Translations under genes and position numbers: made by a program
DNA from: Sphingobium arseniciresistens
GTDB taxonomy: Bacteria > Pseudomonadota > Alphaproteobacteria > Sphingomonadales > Sphingomonadaceae
Assembly (NCBI GenBank): GCA_029167225.1
Contig: JARFNK010000010.1
Span: 62,001 to 126,000, forward strand
DNA length: 64,000 nt
Reading direction: 5' to 3'
Part shown: positions 46,828-55,926 of the stretch, piece by piece
Layout of the letters: the number at the start of each line of letters is the position of its first letter
Numbering within the stretch: position 1 is the first letter of the stretch
The notes under the pieces: generated by a model
What the model was told of the DNA's origin: nothing
Databases searched by the model: none
Seen by the model: the letters and a program-made list of their open reading frames with translations, nothing else

Positions 46828-47421
46828 TTAACTACTTCTAAGTGCACGGCGCCTGATTGTTATACCCAAGCGAGCGACTTCGTCAGCGGTTGCCGCGAGA
46901 CGAAGAAGATCCACCGTAGACGAGCCCGCAATCTTCCCAAATGCGCGATCGAAGATGGCCACAGCAGGCAAGTTCGTCAGGCGCGAAGAAAACAGAATGC
47001 CATCGGCTTTGGTCTGTTTGTGCAGCGCCTCGGCGAACCGCTGACCGGTAAGGTGGGCTCGTGCGCCCTTGGCATCGGTATCGACGCCCATTTCGTACGC
47101 CGCCGGCCCACTGAGATCGACCAACATGAGTGAATGAAGGGTGCTGATCTCCGTCGCGACAAGCTCCTCCAGATAGGGACGATAGAGAAACCGCCGCTGC
47201 TTTCCGACAAACCGGTCGCGCACGACGGCTTCGGCAAAAGCGGTAGTGAAATCCTGCGCGGCGTAGAGCACGCGAAACTGGTTACCCGGACTGGAGAAGC
47301 GGCTCGAGCCGAAACCTGCCTCGGTTGGCGTCGTGCGATGCCTGGCCGGGAATATACGCGGCCAGGCATCCAGATCCAGCGGTGCGGTCCGCGCCGCTAT
47401 ACGCGACAGGTCGAGCTTCAC
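46828..47421 (-). CDS. RES-domain toxin
   Basis: A 197-residue RES-family protein. RES toxins degrade or modify NAD or ADP-ribosylate targets. RHRTTPTEAGFGSSRFSSPG, FRVLYAAQDFTTAFAEAVVR and a later RFAEALHKQTKADGILFSSR carry the R, Y/E and S positions typical of the fold. It overlaps the antitoxin gene by 4 bases and is translated after it, the standard order. Confidence 0.88.
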   Translation of the reverse strand: MKLDLSRIAARTAPLDLDAWPRIFPARHRTTPTEAGFGSSRFSSPGNQFRVLYAAQDFTTAFAEAVVRDRFVGKQRRFLYRPYLEELVATEISTLHSLMLVDLSGPAAYEMGVDTDAKGARAHLTGQRFAEALHKQTKADGILFSSRLTNLPAVAIFDRAFGKIAGSSTVDLLRLAATADEVARLGITIRRRALRSS

Positions 47422-48035
47422 TGGTAATCAAGCGCGCCTTCGGCCGCGTGCGCAACGTCATCGACCTTGCCCCTGCGCAGCCATTCGATCGGCTCGATGC
47501 CGCCCGTAAACCGGTTCGGCGTCACCAGCCATTCCCATGCCGTATCGTCCGCATCGAAGTGCTGGCGCACTCGATCGAGACCTTCAAGCGGCCCCTGGCG
47601 CGCGAACTGGCGCACCGGATAGACGAAATTGCGCACGCCCTTTCGAAAGGCGAGAATCTTGTGAGCGCGCCGCCAGTTATCGAGGGAGGCTCGCGCGATA
47701 CCCAGCCGTGCGGCCGTCTCGCCGGCGCCCAGCAATTCGGTAGCGGCCCATTCATCGCTCTCGTCATCGACCGTCAGTGTGTCGAGCCGTGCTTCAGCAT
47801 CGGTCTCGGACAACACTTCACCGAGCCCGCTCCCCGCGAGCTTGCGCGCGGCAGGAGTCTCGTCGAGGATGGAAACCACCGCACGCGCGAGGGTATCGCC
47901 AACCGGGCTCGGCCGCTGGAGGGCCGCAACCAGTTCCCTGAGCGCCACCATGCTGGCCGCGCCGACCTTTTGCTGGAAGAGTTCCGTGACCGCTTCAACA
48001 GCGTCGCGGCGGGTTCTGAGCGTTGCGTGATTCAT
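47418..48035 (-). CDS. Xre/MbcA/ParS-type antitoxin
   Basis: A 205-residue antitoxin. A helix-turn-helix-like middle (LGAGETAARLGIARASLDNW) is followed by the DUF2384 toxin-binding end (DTAWEWLVTPNRFTGGIEPI, EWLRRGKVDDV). I start at 48035 with AAAGGA upstream; an ATG at 48074 is less likely. With the RES toxin it would stabilise the element and probably represses its own promoter. Confidence 0.85.
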   Translation of the reverse strand: MNHATLRTRRDAVEAVTELFQQKVGAASMVALRELVAALQRPSPVGDTLARAVVSILDETPAARKLAGSGLGEVLSETDAEARLDTLTVDDESDEWAATELLGAGETAARLGIARASLDNWRRAHKILAFRKGVRNFVYPVRQFARQGPLEGLDRVRQHFDADDTAWEWLVTPNRFTGGIEPIEWLRRGKVDDVAHAAEGALDYQ

Positions 48036-48098
48036 GGGCACATCCTTTCTGCCCAATATAGATAATCTGCACAAGTTGTCCAGATGGAGGCTGGTGCG

Positions 48099-48947
48099 CT
48101 ATTGCAGGATCGCCCGTTCCAGCCAGGCGACAAAGCCGCCATCCGCCCATGTCTCTGGTGTCACGATAAAACCAATCTCACGGGAGGGTGGCGCCATGGT
48201 CTCGTTGGCCTGGACCGCGAACCGCACCGTACAAATGGGGCTATCTTGCCGGGAAATGGTCAATTCGATGGTCGGGGCATCGCGGCGCGCGGGTCTCCCG
48301 ATGACGCGCTCGATCCTGCAATCAACCCCCTGCGCGTCGAGCGCCACCTGAAGCTGCTCCAGTGCCCGGAGAACGTCACGTTCCAGCTCGGACGCCACCG
48401 GCACGAACCGGCGACCATGGAAGATCGGCTGGGCGTATGCGAGTGGGGCTTCAGCGCGCCCGTCAGGCGCTAATCGACATCCGACCAGAACAAGGAATGG
48501 TCCAGAAATGCCTGATGGCCTCTCGATCGCCTGACTGACCCGAAAGGGCATCATATTGGGGCCGTATAGTATCGGGCTCTCCACGTCGGTTCCGTAGAGC
48601 GCCAGGAAGCCATCAACAGACATGGCCGAATGCTTGCTACTATCGCGCAGCCGCTCGGCGACTTCGCCGCGCCGAAACGGCTCGCCATGGGTCCAGAAAT
48701 GGTCGACCAAGCGCGCATCAGGCGCGATCTCGAAGCCGTGTGCCGCTTCGACCAACCGGTCGAACTCATCGACGATCGAGGGATCATCCGGCGCCTTGCC
48801 TGGCGCATCGATGACGTTGCATCGCGCAGCCTCGATCAGGATGGACAGTAAGGAGGCAAGACCATGGCTCTGGCGCTGCGCCGATTCACCGGGAAAGGGC
48901 GGAAAATCGTCCTCTGGGCTGAATCGGAACAGGGAGCGGTCGGTCAT
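48099..48947 (-). CDS. Hypothetical protein
   Basis: A 282-residue cytosolic protein with no signal or membrane segment. Acidic and hydrophobic patches alternate; FFRFSPEDDFPPFPG-like start (SLFRFSPEDDFPPFPGESA) and a C-terminal part GFIVTPETWADGGFVAWLER. No catalytic motif recognised. The start at 48947 has AAGAA; the frame is open to 48998. It sits between the toxin-antitoxin pair and the transglycosylase gene. Confidence 0.6.
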   Translation of the reverse strand: MTDRSLFRFSPEDDFPPFPGESAQRQSHGLASLLSILIEAARCNVIDAPGKAPDDPSIVDEFDRLVEAAHGFEIAPDARLVDHFWTHGEPFRRGEVAERLRDSSKHSAMSVDGFLALYGTDVESPILYGPNMMPFRVSQAIERPSGISGPFLVLVGCRLAPDGRAEAPLAYAQPIFHGRRFVPVASELERDVLRALEQLQVALDAQGVDCRIERVIGRPARRDAPTIELTISRQDSPICTVRFAVQANETMAPPSREIGFIVTPETWADGGFVAWLERAILQ

Positions 48948-49021
48948 CGGTTTCTTCTTTGGCGCGCTTAAGGTGGAGTGGCATCGCCGGGCGTACATCT
49001 CAATTATGTCGAGCCTGTTCC

Positions 49022-49525
49022 TTACCGTCTATTAAACCGCTCGCGCATATGTCCCGCGACCAGCAGGGCATAGCGTCGCTGCCTCCAGGGCGTCGGGCTG
49101 TGATAGACGCCGACCGCTTTCCAATAGTCGCCGGTCTGCTCCAAAGCCGCGAGGAATATCCAGCGTGCGGCCTCCGCATTGAAACACGGATCGTAGCGCA
49201 ACCAGTGGCGGATGTGTCGCTCTTCACGGCCGAGCATCCGGGCAAAACGCGGCACCCACCAGCTATTGATCTGCAATGGCCCGAGATCATGGGTGCCGTT
49301 GCTGTTGGTGATCTCGGCGCCCAGCCATCCCGCTTCCTGGTCGCGCAGGCCCCATAGCGTTTGTTCGAGCCATGGCCGGCCCCGCGCGGCCGCCTTGATG
49401 CAGCGCCCGATGCGGACGTCATCTTCCCTGGAGGATTTTGCTGCCGCATCGGTGGGAGCGACCATAAATGCTGTCACGGCATAGAATAGCACCCAGAATG
49501 GGCGATGCTGACAACGGGCGCTCAT
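49022..49525 (-). CDS. Conjugation lytic transglycosylase
   Basis: A 167-residue exported SLT-fold muramidase that opens peptidoglycan for the mating channel. Signal-like N-terminus (FWVLFYAVTAFMVAPTDAAA), catalytic Glu 64 in LRDQEAGWLG, and NGTHDLGPLQINSWWVPRFA typical of VirB1/P19-type enzymes. Its ATG overlaps the stop of the nuclease gene (ATGA), so the two are translated together. Confidence 0.88.
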   Translation of the reverse strand: MSARCQHRPFWVLFYAVTAFMVAPTDAAAKSSREDDVRIGRCIKAAARGRPWLEQTLWGLRDQEAGWLGAEITNSNGTHDLGPLQINSWWVPRFARMLGREERHIRHWLRYDPCFNAEAARWIFLAALEQTGDYWKAVGVYHSPTPWRQRRYALLVAGHMRERFNRR

Positions 49526-50136
49526 GATGACCACCCACGATCACGATCTTGCGGTCGCGACCCACCGGGCATGTGGTGTTCTGACGGTCCGCTGCTCGTC
49601 CGGCTCGGGACCGCAAAGGGCGCGCCGGTCAGGAGTGCAAGCAGCCTCTGTCCGGAAATGATTTCGATGTCCGCGAGGCCCGCGAGCGCCTCTCTGCTCT
49701 GCCCGCCGGTGCGGCCAGTATGTATGAACAGTCCGGGTTGGCCATGCCGCGAACAGAGCGCCGTGAAGTCGCGGACATGCTCGGGCCGAATGGCGCTTGT
49801 GTAGCGCTTCGCCTGTATGAGCCAGGTGCGGCCGGCGATCACGACTTGCCCGTCGATGCCGCCGTCACCGCTATACCGCTGATTTCGGATGACCCGGAAC
49901 CCGCGGCGCTCGAACGCTTCGAGCAGCAACTCCTCGAACGCGAGGGCATCCATCGCGCGCAGGCGGGAAAAGTGCAGGACGGCGGGCTGATGACGGTCGC
50001 GCCCGCTAAATTGCGCGAGCATCTCCCTGGCCTGGCGTCGGCGCCAGCGATGCCGGATCGGCACGCGATAATGCCGGTAGACCAGCAAAAGAGCAGCGAC
50101 GAGCACAAGGATCAACAAGGACTGCGTCATGGTCAT
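49522..50136 (-). CDS. Membrane-anchored Mrr-type restriction endonuclease domain protein
   Basis: A 204-residue protein. Residues 3-20 form a membrane helix (MTQSLLILVLVAALLLVYRH), a basic stretch follows, then a Mrr catalytic domain: D91/D95 in GDGGIDGQ and Q108-A-K110 in WLIQAKRY, the D-QxK signature of PD-(D/E)XK nucleases of the type IV Mrr family. Active residues are intact. AGGAAATCCC precedes the ATG, which lies 8 bases after the relaxase stop. A nuclease tethered to the inner face of the membrane in this operon is unusual. Confidence 0.83.
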   Translation of the reverse strand: MTMTQSLLILVLVAALLLVYRHYRVPIRHRWRRRQAREMLAQFSGRDRHQPAVLHFSRLRAMDALAFEELLLEAFERRGFRVIRNQRYSGDGGIDGQVVIAGRTWLIQAKRYTSAIRPEHVRDFTALCSRHGQPGLFIHTGRTGGQSREALAGLADIEIISGQRLLALLTGAPFAVPSRTSSGPSEHHMPGGSRPQDRDRGWSS

Positions 50137-50144
50137 GGGATTTC

Positions 50145-53123
50145 CTATCGGTCATGCCCGCCATGGTCATGACCATGGTCGGGTTGCGGCTGCGGGGTGT
50201 GCGGTGCGGGATCGGCGCGTTCGGAGCTGTCGGTGCGAGCCGAGCCCTGGTCCTGGCCGCGCGAGAGGGTCCCGCGCAGGAAGCGGTCGAGCGCGGTCGC
50301 GCCTTCATGGGCACGATTGGCAAGGATTTCGCCGATGCCGCGCGGCTCCCGGTTGGCGCGTTCGCGGGTCTGCCGTTCGCGCTCTTCGCGCTCCGAGAGG
50401 CGAACATCTCGTTTCTCGGCGTTGCTTCGCCGCGCTTCATCGAGACGATCTTTGTGGCGAGTCCCGCGCACGCGATGGCTGTCTGTGCGCAGGCGTCCGA
50501 GGCCCTCGATCGACGATGTCTTTTCGCCGGAGCGCGAGGCCAGTTTCGCGGCGAGCCGCTCCTGGCTCTCGGTCCAGAGCTTCACGCCATATTGGGCGCG
50601 GGTAATCGCGGTGTAGTAGTTCTGGCCGTTGACGAGCCCGGACTCGACAGGCGCCAGCACATAGACGCGGGCATAGGTTTTGGACTGTGCGGAATAGACG
50701 GTCTCCGCGTAACCATGGTCCCAGGTCTTGTGGATGCCGAGGTCAACTGTTTCCACCCGCTTGTCGCGATCCCACCGGATCGTCGCTACCATTCCGTCGA
50801 GCTTTTGGACCGTTCCCCGCTCGGCGTTTTTGAGGCCAAGGTCCTTGTTGACCAGGCGCCACTGAATGCGGTCACCCTCAGCAAGGTCGCGCTGTTCCGC
50901 CATGAACACGTTGACGTGGCCGGCTTTGCCGAGACGTGGATTCCACGCGATCGTCCGGCCGTTCTGATCGACCAGGCGAACGACCTGTCGGCCCTTGCTG
51001 TCTCGGCCGGTGCCGACGACGCGATATTCGGCATCGCTAGCGATCCCGAGGCCCGCATTGTCGCGGCTGAACATGACGACCTGTCCGCCCGAATAAAAGC
51101 GCGCGAAGTGCTTCTCCTGATCCGACATGCCGGCGGGCGTCAGCACTTCCAACCGCCGGTCCTCGGCAGCGACGGCCCCCTCACGTTTCAGAACTTCGCG
51201 GATCTGGCTGTTGACGATGAGGCGGGTGGCGTTGTCGAGCACGAGGATATTGGTGGCGGCACGTCCTGACGGTTTGAGCCGAGTCCAGGCCGCGACCATA
51301 TCCTTCGCCAGATCCTCGCTGGTCGCCGCCGTGGTGACGCGATCGAGCGCGCCGAGCGAGGCGGCGTAGTCTCCCTTGCGCGCCAGGGAGACCGCATCCT
51401 TCATCGCATCGGTTTCCTGACGCCTTGACTCGGTCAGCAGGTTGGTTGGCATCCCGAGCTTCTGCAGAAGCCAGAAAGCCTTGCCTTGCTCGATCGCGCC
51501 CGTCTGCTTGGTGTCGCCGATGAGGATCAACAGCGCACCGGTATGCCGGCTGATCTCAAGCATGCGCATGGCCTGGCGGTTGCCGAGCTGCCCCGCTTCG
51601 TCGAGGACGAGGATATGGCGGTCGGTGATGTCGCGGCCGCCGGTCGCGAGCAGGTCCGCGACCGTTCGGGATTCGATCCGGGCCTTGGCACCCAGATCGG
51701 CCGCCGCCGACGATGTCGGTGCCAGTGCAATTACCTCCCGGTCTGGCCGAACGGCTTGCACCAGCGCGCCTACCAGCGTGGATTTTCCGGACCCCGCGAC
51801 CCCCTGGATGGCCACCAACCGGTCCGTGCCCAGCGCGATCCCGTTCAGGGCGGCGCTCTGCGCCTCGGTAAGACCGGCGGCGCGCGCGGCTTCAACCAGG
51901 CGTTCCGGCGTGGCCGCAGGCGCGGCATCTCCCATGGCGAGGGACAAATGTTCGGACAGCGCCAGTTCCAGCCGGACGGTGCGCAGGCTGGTCCGCCCCT
52001 TCAGCAGGGTCTGGTCGCCTGTTTGCCGGATCGTGCGCAGGAGCTTTATCCTGGCTTCTTGCTCCGCGACCAGGGGGCGCACCTCGCCGAGCCGGACTTC
52101 ACCGACATGGGAGGCGAGCGCGGTGCGATAGTAGCGACCAAGATTGTTGACCGCCTCGTGCGTTTCCGTCTGGCGGATGCCAAACAGCACTGCGCGGGCG
52201 GCGGTTCTGGGATCTGGGATGATCGATTGTTCGCCCTTTTCACACACCTGTTCGGAGACACGGTCGATCTCCGCCTGCCAGGGACGTGCGCGATCGGTCC
52301 AACGGGCATGGAGGTCGTCGAGCCCGACCTTCTCCTTGGCCCGGCGCGTGGCGTAGAAGGATTTCGCGCGCTGGGCTTGCCCGACATGGCCATGCTCCCT
52401 GGCGTGCGCCTCGATCTGTTCGGCACGCTGCGACATATCGCGCACCATCGCTTCGGGGACGCCCCGGATCTCGAACAGGCCGCGCCTGGGATCGAACTCG
52501 ACCTCATACCCGATCTCGCGCAGGGAATAGGCCAGCTCGTTGCGATAGACTTGGCCCGCGACCATCTGCTCGGTGAACATGGCGCGGGTTTCGAGACTGA
52601 CGATCTTTTCGCCATCGGCCGTATTCGTCATGTTCATGACGACGACATGTGTATGAAGATGGGGGTCCAGCTCCCGGCTGCTATGTTCGGTGAACCGCGC
52701 GAACAGCAGGCGGCCGGTGGTCTCGTGGACGATCTCGCCCTCGACCCGGCGGCGCAGCTCGGCGTTCTCCTCAAGATAGGAGATGGCAACGCCAACCGCT
52801 CGCTCGTGGGCGGCGATGATCCGTTCATCGCCATGCACGAGCGCCATGATCGAAACCGACTTGGGGGCGTTGACGGCGAAGTCCCAGCCAGGATGGTGTT
52901 GGACACCCTCCTTGCGGCGGCGGCCGAGCTGCTGGTCGCCGACCTTGCCTGACAACAGTTCCTCGAACCGGGCGGGATCGACCTTGCCCTCGAGCCCCAG
53001 TTCGGCGGCGAGCTTGCCGCCCCATTCGCTGTGTTCGTCGCTGCCTTTCGAATAGTAGTCGCCGATCGTGTAGTACCGCGCGAGATTGGTGGGCGTGCCC
53101 TTGAGGCGGCGGGGATGGATCAT
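50145..53123 (-). CDS. traI: MobF-family relaxase-helicase TraI
   Basis: A 992-residue conjugative relaxase. The N-terminal nicking domain has the YY motif near residues 17-24 (RYYTIGDYYSKG) and the metal-binding HLHTH at about 153-158. A helicase domain follows with Walker A GVAGSGKST near residue 443 and LVLDEAGQLGN as Walker B. It nicks oriT, stays bound to the 5' end and unwinds the strand. Shorter than F TraI. The C-terminus is disordered and ends in a His/Asp/Gly repeat (DHGHDHGGHDR). Overlaps traD by ATGA. Confidence 0.94.
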   Translation of the reverse strand: MIHPRRLKGTPTNLARYYTIGDYYSKGSDEHSEWGGKLAAELGLEGKVDPARFEELLSGKVGDQQLGRRRKEGVQHHPGWDFAVNAPKSVSIMALVHGDERIIAAHERAVGVAISYLEENAELRRRVEGEIVHETTGRLLFARFTEHSSRELDPHLHTHVVVMNMTNTADGEKIVSLETRAMFTEQMVAGQVYRNELAYSLREIGYEVEFDPRRGLFEIRGVPEAMVRDMSQRAEQIEAHAREHGHVGQAQRAKSFYATRRAKEKVGLDDLHARWTDRARPWQAEIDRVSEQVCEKGEQSIIPDPRTAARAVLFGIRQTETHEAVNNLGRYYRTALASHVGEVRLGEVRPLVAEQEARIKLLRTIRQTGDQTLLKGRTSLRTVRLELALSEHLSLAMGDAAPAATPERLVEAARAAGLTEAQSAALNGIALGTDRLVAIQGVAGSGKSTLVGALVQAVRPDREVIALAPTSSAAADLGAKARIESRTVADLLATGGRDITDRHILVLDEAGQLGNRQAMRMLEISRHTGALLILIGDTKQTGAIEQGKAFWLLQKLGMPTNLLTESRRQETDAMKDAVSLARKGDYAASLGALDRVTTAATSEDLAKDMVAAWTRLKPSGRAATNILVLDNATRLIVNSQIREVLKREGAVAAEDRRLEVLTPAGMSDQEKHFARFYSGGQVVMFSRDNAGLGIASDAEYRVVGTGRDSKGRQVVRLVDQNGRTIAWNPRLGKAGHVNVFMAEQRDLAEGDRIQWRLVNKDLGLKNAERGTVQKLDGMVATIRWDRDKRVETVDLGIHKTWDHGYAETVYSAQSKTYARVYVLAPVESGLVNGQNYYTAITRAQYGVKLWTESQERLAAKLASRSGEKTSSIEGLGRLRTDSHRVRGTRHKDRLDEARRSNAEKRDVRLSEREERERQTRERANREPRGIGEILANRAHEGATALDRFLRGTLSRGQDQGSARTDSSERADPAPHTPQPQPDHGHDHGGHDR

Positions 53124-55198
53124 GCCGGCCTCGCCCGGTCACGGGGGCCATCGGATCTTGCGTGCGCCTCCAGGGGCACGTTCATCCGACCGCGCGCCGC
53201 CCCCAGGAAGGTGACAGGCCCGGCCGGATCATCTGGCGTGGGCGGTTCGGAGACCGGTTTGCCGGGCGTTGCCTTGCTGTCATCGGACGGCACCTGGGAC
53301 GGGGCTTCACGACCCGTCGCATCGGCCGGGTCGATTTCCTCGTCGAACAGATCCGGCTGAGGGGGCGGCGCAGGCGGCGTATCAGGTGGGCGGTTGCCTG
53401 CGTCCCGCGCAGCGGCGGCGCGCGCCTGCGCGGCCGCCCGCATCTGGCCGATGATCGCACCGCCGACCGGCAACCTGTTGGGTGGCGTCACACGCTCCAC
53501 GAAGGCGGGGCAGATAGTAGCGATCGGGTTGAATCGATCGGTAAAGCGAAGGACCGGCAGATTGCGCCCGAAGCGCAGATAGCCGGACAGGTTCGGCAGG
53601 TTCGTCACCTCCGTGTGCATCACTAGCGGGCGGGTGACCTGCATGCGCGACAGGTTCACGCCATCGCGCATGTCGTTGACGCCGTAGGACATGCCTTCAT
53701 TGGCCTCGACCTGCTCAACCTGGCCGAGATTCTCGCTGACATGTTTCGCGGTGGCGGTGTCGTTGGCGCGCAGCGCGATCCAGGTCGAGCAATAGCCGGT
53801 GATCGCAGCGGCGTCCTGAATGCCGTAGGTGGCTTCGAGCTGCGGGTAGCTCTGGAAACCCAGGATGCCGCACCCGCCATATTTCCTGGCACGGGCAAGA
53901 AAGTCGGACAGGGAGGGTAGTTTCTGGAGCGTCGGCAGCTCGTCGATCACGCAGTAGAGGCGTCGATCGCGGTTGGGCGCGAGACTCATGATCGCGCTGA
54001 TCGCGATGTCGAGCCAGACGGTGATAAGGGGACGCAGCGACGGGAGCTGGTCCGCCTTCACGGTGATGAACAGCCAGCTATCGTCTTCCTCATTCTCGAC
54101 CCAGTTGCGGATCGAGAAGCCGTCGGTGGTGTCGTCGAGATAGGAAAAGCTGCGCATCACCGAGGCAAGCTCGGCCTGGATGCCCGCCGAGGTCCGTTCC
54201 CCCTCCGAAGAGATGAAGGCGGCAGCGTCGGTGCCTTTGACGAAGGCCGCGAGATCGGCGACCGGAGAGCGGAGCACGCGCTCGAGCAATACCGAAATCA
54301 GGGTGTGCTGCTGCCGGGCGAGTTTGCGCAAGACGGCGACCAATGTGCCGCGGGCCGACTTCGACCAGAAGGGATCGCCATGTTTGTCGGGGATCGTCGA
54401 TTCCGCGATCTGGTCGTAGTGATAGTCCCGCGGCACATCGACCCAGGGCGACCAGATGTCGGTGCGCTGGTCGAGAGGGTTCAGGAGGACATCATGTCCC
54501 TCGCGGTAGAACTTCTCGACGAAGCTCCCGGCGGTGTCATAGACGATAGCGCGCTTGCCGCTCTTGCGGATGCCTTCGAGCATGGTGGTGATGAGGTTGG
54601 TCTTCCCCGTTCCGGGAGCGCCGCAGATCAGAATATGCTCCGGTTCGAAGGCATCGGGCATGGCGACGCCGCCGATCGCGAAGCTCCCCTTCTTCTGTCG
54701 CCAGAGCGCGCGGCGGACTTGCGCGGCGGTCCCGAACCGGGCGCCGCGGATATACTCGTTGGAGCCCAGGCCCCGGCCTGTGCGGGTGAAGTAAAACCAT
54801 GCCCAGATGAGGGCGAGGATCGCTCCACCGCCGGCGATTGCGGCCCCGTGAATGAGGTCCTTTTCGAGCTTCCTGAGAGCCTGCTTGGCGATGCGGGATT
54901 CGAGAAGCTGGTCGGCCGAGGTCCAGTATTCTTTCCCCTCTGGAGTGCGGAAACGGACGGGATCATGTGTCCCCGGCGCGGCATCTTCCTTGAAGGTCGC
55001 CTCGACTAATTTCACGAGGACGAAACGATGGTAGTCGGTCGACTTCTCGAACGCATACCACGCCGTTCCCAGCGCCCAGATTGCGAGCCCGGCGAGCATG
55101 GTCTGGATGAAGACCTGCGTGGTCATCCGGACATTGTGAACGATGGCCTGACCGCCTCGTGTCCATGATCCCAACGTATCGTTGCGAAAGATGCTCAT
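53120..55198 (-). CDS. traD: Type IV coupling protein TraD
   Basis: A 692-residue VirD4/TraD-type ATPase linking relaxosome to pore. Two membrane helices near the N-terminus (QTMLAGLAIWALGTAWYAFE and AIAGGGAILALIWAWFYFT) precede Walker A GAPGTGKTN near residue 198 and Walker B YCVIDELPTL. The C-terminus is Pro/Asp-rich. The start at 55198 (MSIFRNDTLGSW) overlaps the stop of the ribbon-helix-helix gene; the frame extends further upstream but is not coding there. Confidence 0.93.
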   Translation of the reverse strand: MSIFRNDTLGSWTRGGQAIVHNVRMTTQVFIQTMLAGLAIWALGTAWYAFEKSTDYHRFVLVKLVEATFKEDAAPGTHDPVRFRTPEGKEYWTSADQLLESRIAKQALRKLEKDLIHGAAIAGGGAILALIWAWFYFTRTGRGLGSNEYIRGARFGTAAQVRRALWRQKKGSFAIGGVAMPDAFEPEHILICGAPGTGKTNLITTMLEGIRKSGKRAIVYDTAGSFVEKFYREGHDVLLNPLDQRTDIWSPWVDVPRDYHYDQIAESTIPDKHGDPFWSKSARGTLVAVLRKLARQQHTLISVLLERVLRSPVADLAAFVKGTDAAAFISSEGERTSAGIQAELASVMRSFSYLDDTTDGFSIRNWVENEEDDSWLFITVKADQLPSLRPLITVWLDIAISAIMSLAPNRDRRLYCVIDELPTLQKLPSLSDFLARARKYGGCGILGFQSYPQLEATYGIQDAAAITGYCSTWIALRANDTATAKHVSENLGQVEQVEANEGMSYGVNDMRDGVNLSRMQVTRPLVMHTEVTNLPNLSGYLRFGRNLPVLRFTDRFNPIATICPAFVERVTPPNRLPVGGAIIGQMRAAAQARAAAARDAGNRPPDTPPAPPPQPDLFDEEIDPADATGREAPSQVPSDDSKATPGKPVSEPPTPDDPAGPVTFLGAARGRMNVPLEAHARSDGPRDRARPA

Positions 55199-55494
55199 GA
55201 CCGCTCCTCCGGTGGGAGCAGGCCGCGATCGTTGAGCATCTGCTTGGCGTCGGCCATTCCCTCTTCGAGCGTTTCCGGGGATCTCCGCCGGATCGAAGCA
55301 GCGACAATGGCGAGCGTCTGGATGACGCCGGACAGGATCTCGTCCTGGGTGGTATAGACATAGCCGCTTCGAGGATCGGCGGCCTGGTCGATGGCGGGGC
55401 GGAGGAGTTCGGCGACGCTGACGCCAACGCTGCGCGCCCGGCGTTGAAGCCGGAGATAGAGGGCGTCGTCGATACGAATTGTGACTCTGGCCAA
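55195..55494 (-). CDS. Ribbon-helix-helix relaxosome accessory protein
   Basis: A 99-residue protein, TTG start with GGAG nine bases before. Residues 2-35 (ARVTIRIDDALYLRLQRRAR SVGVSVAELL) are a ribbon-helix-helix DNA-binding motif. First gene of the operon with traD and traI, facing the candidate oriT, as TraY, TrwA and similar nicking accessory proteins are. The three 16-bp dyads upstream are its likely targets, by inference. Confidence 0.83.
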   Translation of the reverse strand: MARVTIRIDDALYLRLQRRARSVGVSVAELLRPAIDQAADPRSGYVYTTQDEILSGVIQTLAIVAASIRRRSPETLEEGMADAKQMLNDRGLLPPEERS

Positions 55495-55583
55495 GGCGGT
55501 GCTCCGATGGAGCTTCGCCTGGACGGTCTTGAAGCGTTGTCCTTATAGCCCAAAGGCCAGGAAATCGCAAGAAAATCGCAGGT

Positions 55584-55697
55584 GGCAGACATGTCTGCCG
55601 GCGGAAGGATAAGGAAATGCTGGGCTTTTTGCATATCCCACGCTGAGCCGGCAGACGTGTCAGCCAAGGATAATGCCCGCTGGCTGACAGGTCTGCC
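55584..55697. repeat. Three related 16-bp dyads in the oriT region
   Basis: GGCAGACATGTCTGCC (55584-55599) is a perfect palindrome. GGCAGACGTGTCAGCC (55650-55665) and GGCTGACAGGTCTGCC (55682-55697) are near copies with one or two changed positions. Start-to-start distances are 66 and 32 bases, close to whole turns of the helix for the second pair, suggesting cooperative binding of a dimeric protein. Confidence 0.8.
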
Positions 55698-55735
55698 AGA
55701 GCAAGGCATTGTTTATAGGTGTTTTTCTGGTCAAG

Positions 55736-55754
55736 GCACCCGTGCGTAGGGTGC
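55736..55754 (+). other. Hairpin resembling a MobF nick-site stem-loop
   Basis: GCACCC (55736-55741), 7-base loop GTGCGTA, GGGTGC (55749-55754). As I remember R388 oriT, a stem of type GCACC...GGTGC lies just upstream of the nick recognised by the MobF relaxase TrwC. The similarity is in shape and in part of the bases. Confidence 0.5.
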
Positions 55755-55926
55755 ATTACAAACGCCGAAGCGGCGTGCGTCCCTCGCCACGCTGCGACGG
55801 CGTCGCTGCGTCACCAAATGATGGTGCGGGCGGCTCTCTTGACGATGCTCTGGCGATTGCGACGCGCGGCTTGTCATGCGACAAGGCGGACGGCGGACGG
55901 ACCGGCAGTGAATGAGGAAAGCTGTC

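Larger units (their letters stand above)
55495..55926. other. Candidate origin of transfer (oriT) region
   Basis: A 430-base gene-free gap between divergent operons, beside the relaxase operon. It holds three 16-bp dyads (55584-55599, 55650-55665, 55682-55697) and a hairpin at 55736-55754 followed by ATTACAAACG. The layout of accessory-protein sites plus a small hairpin next to a nick site is what MobF-type oriTs show. The nick position is not determined. Confidence 0.6.

Noticed and set aside
55199..55756. Upstream extension of the traD frame
   Set aside because: It would cover the RHH gene and the oriT dyads; the ATG at 55198 overlapping the RHH stop is the natural start.
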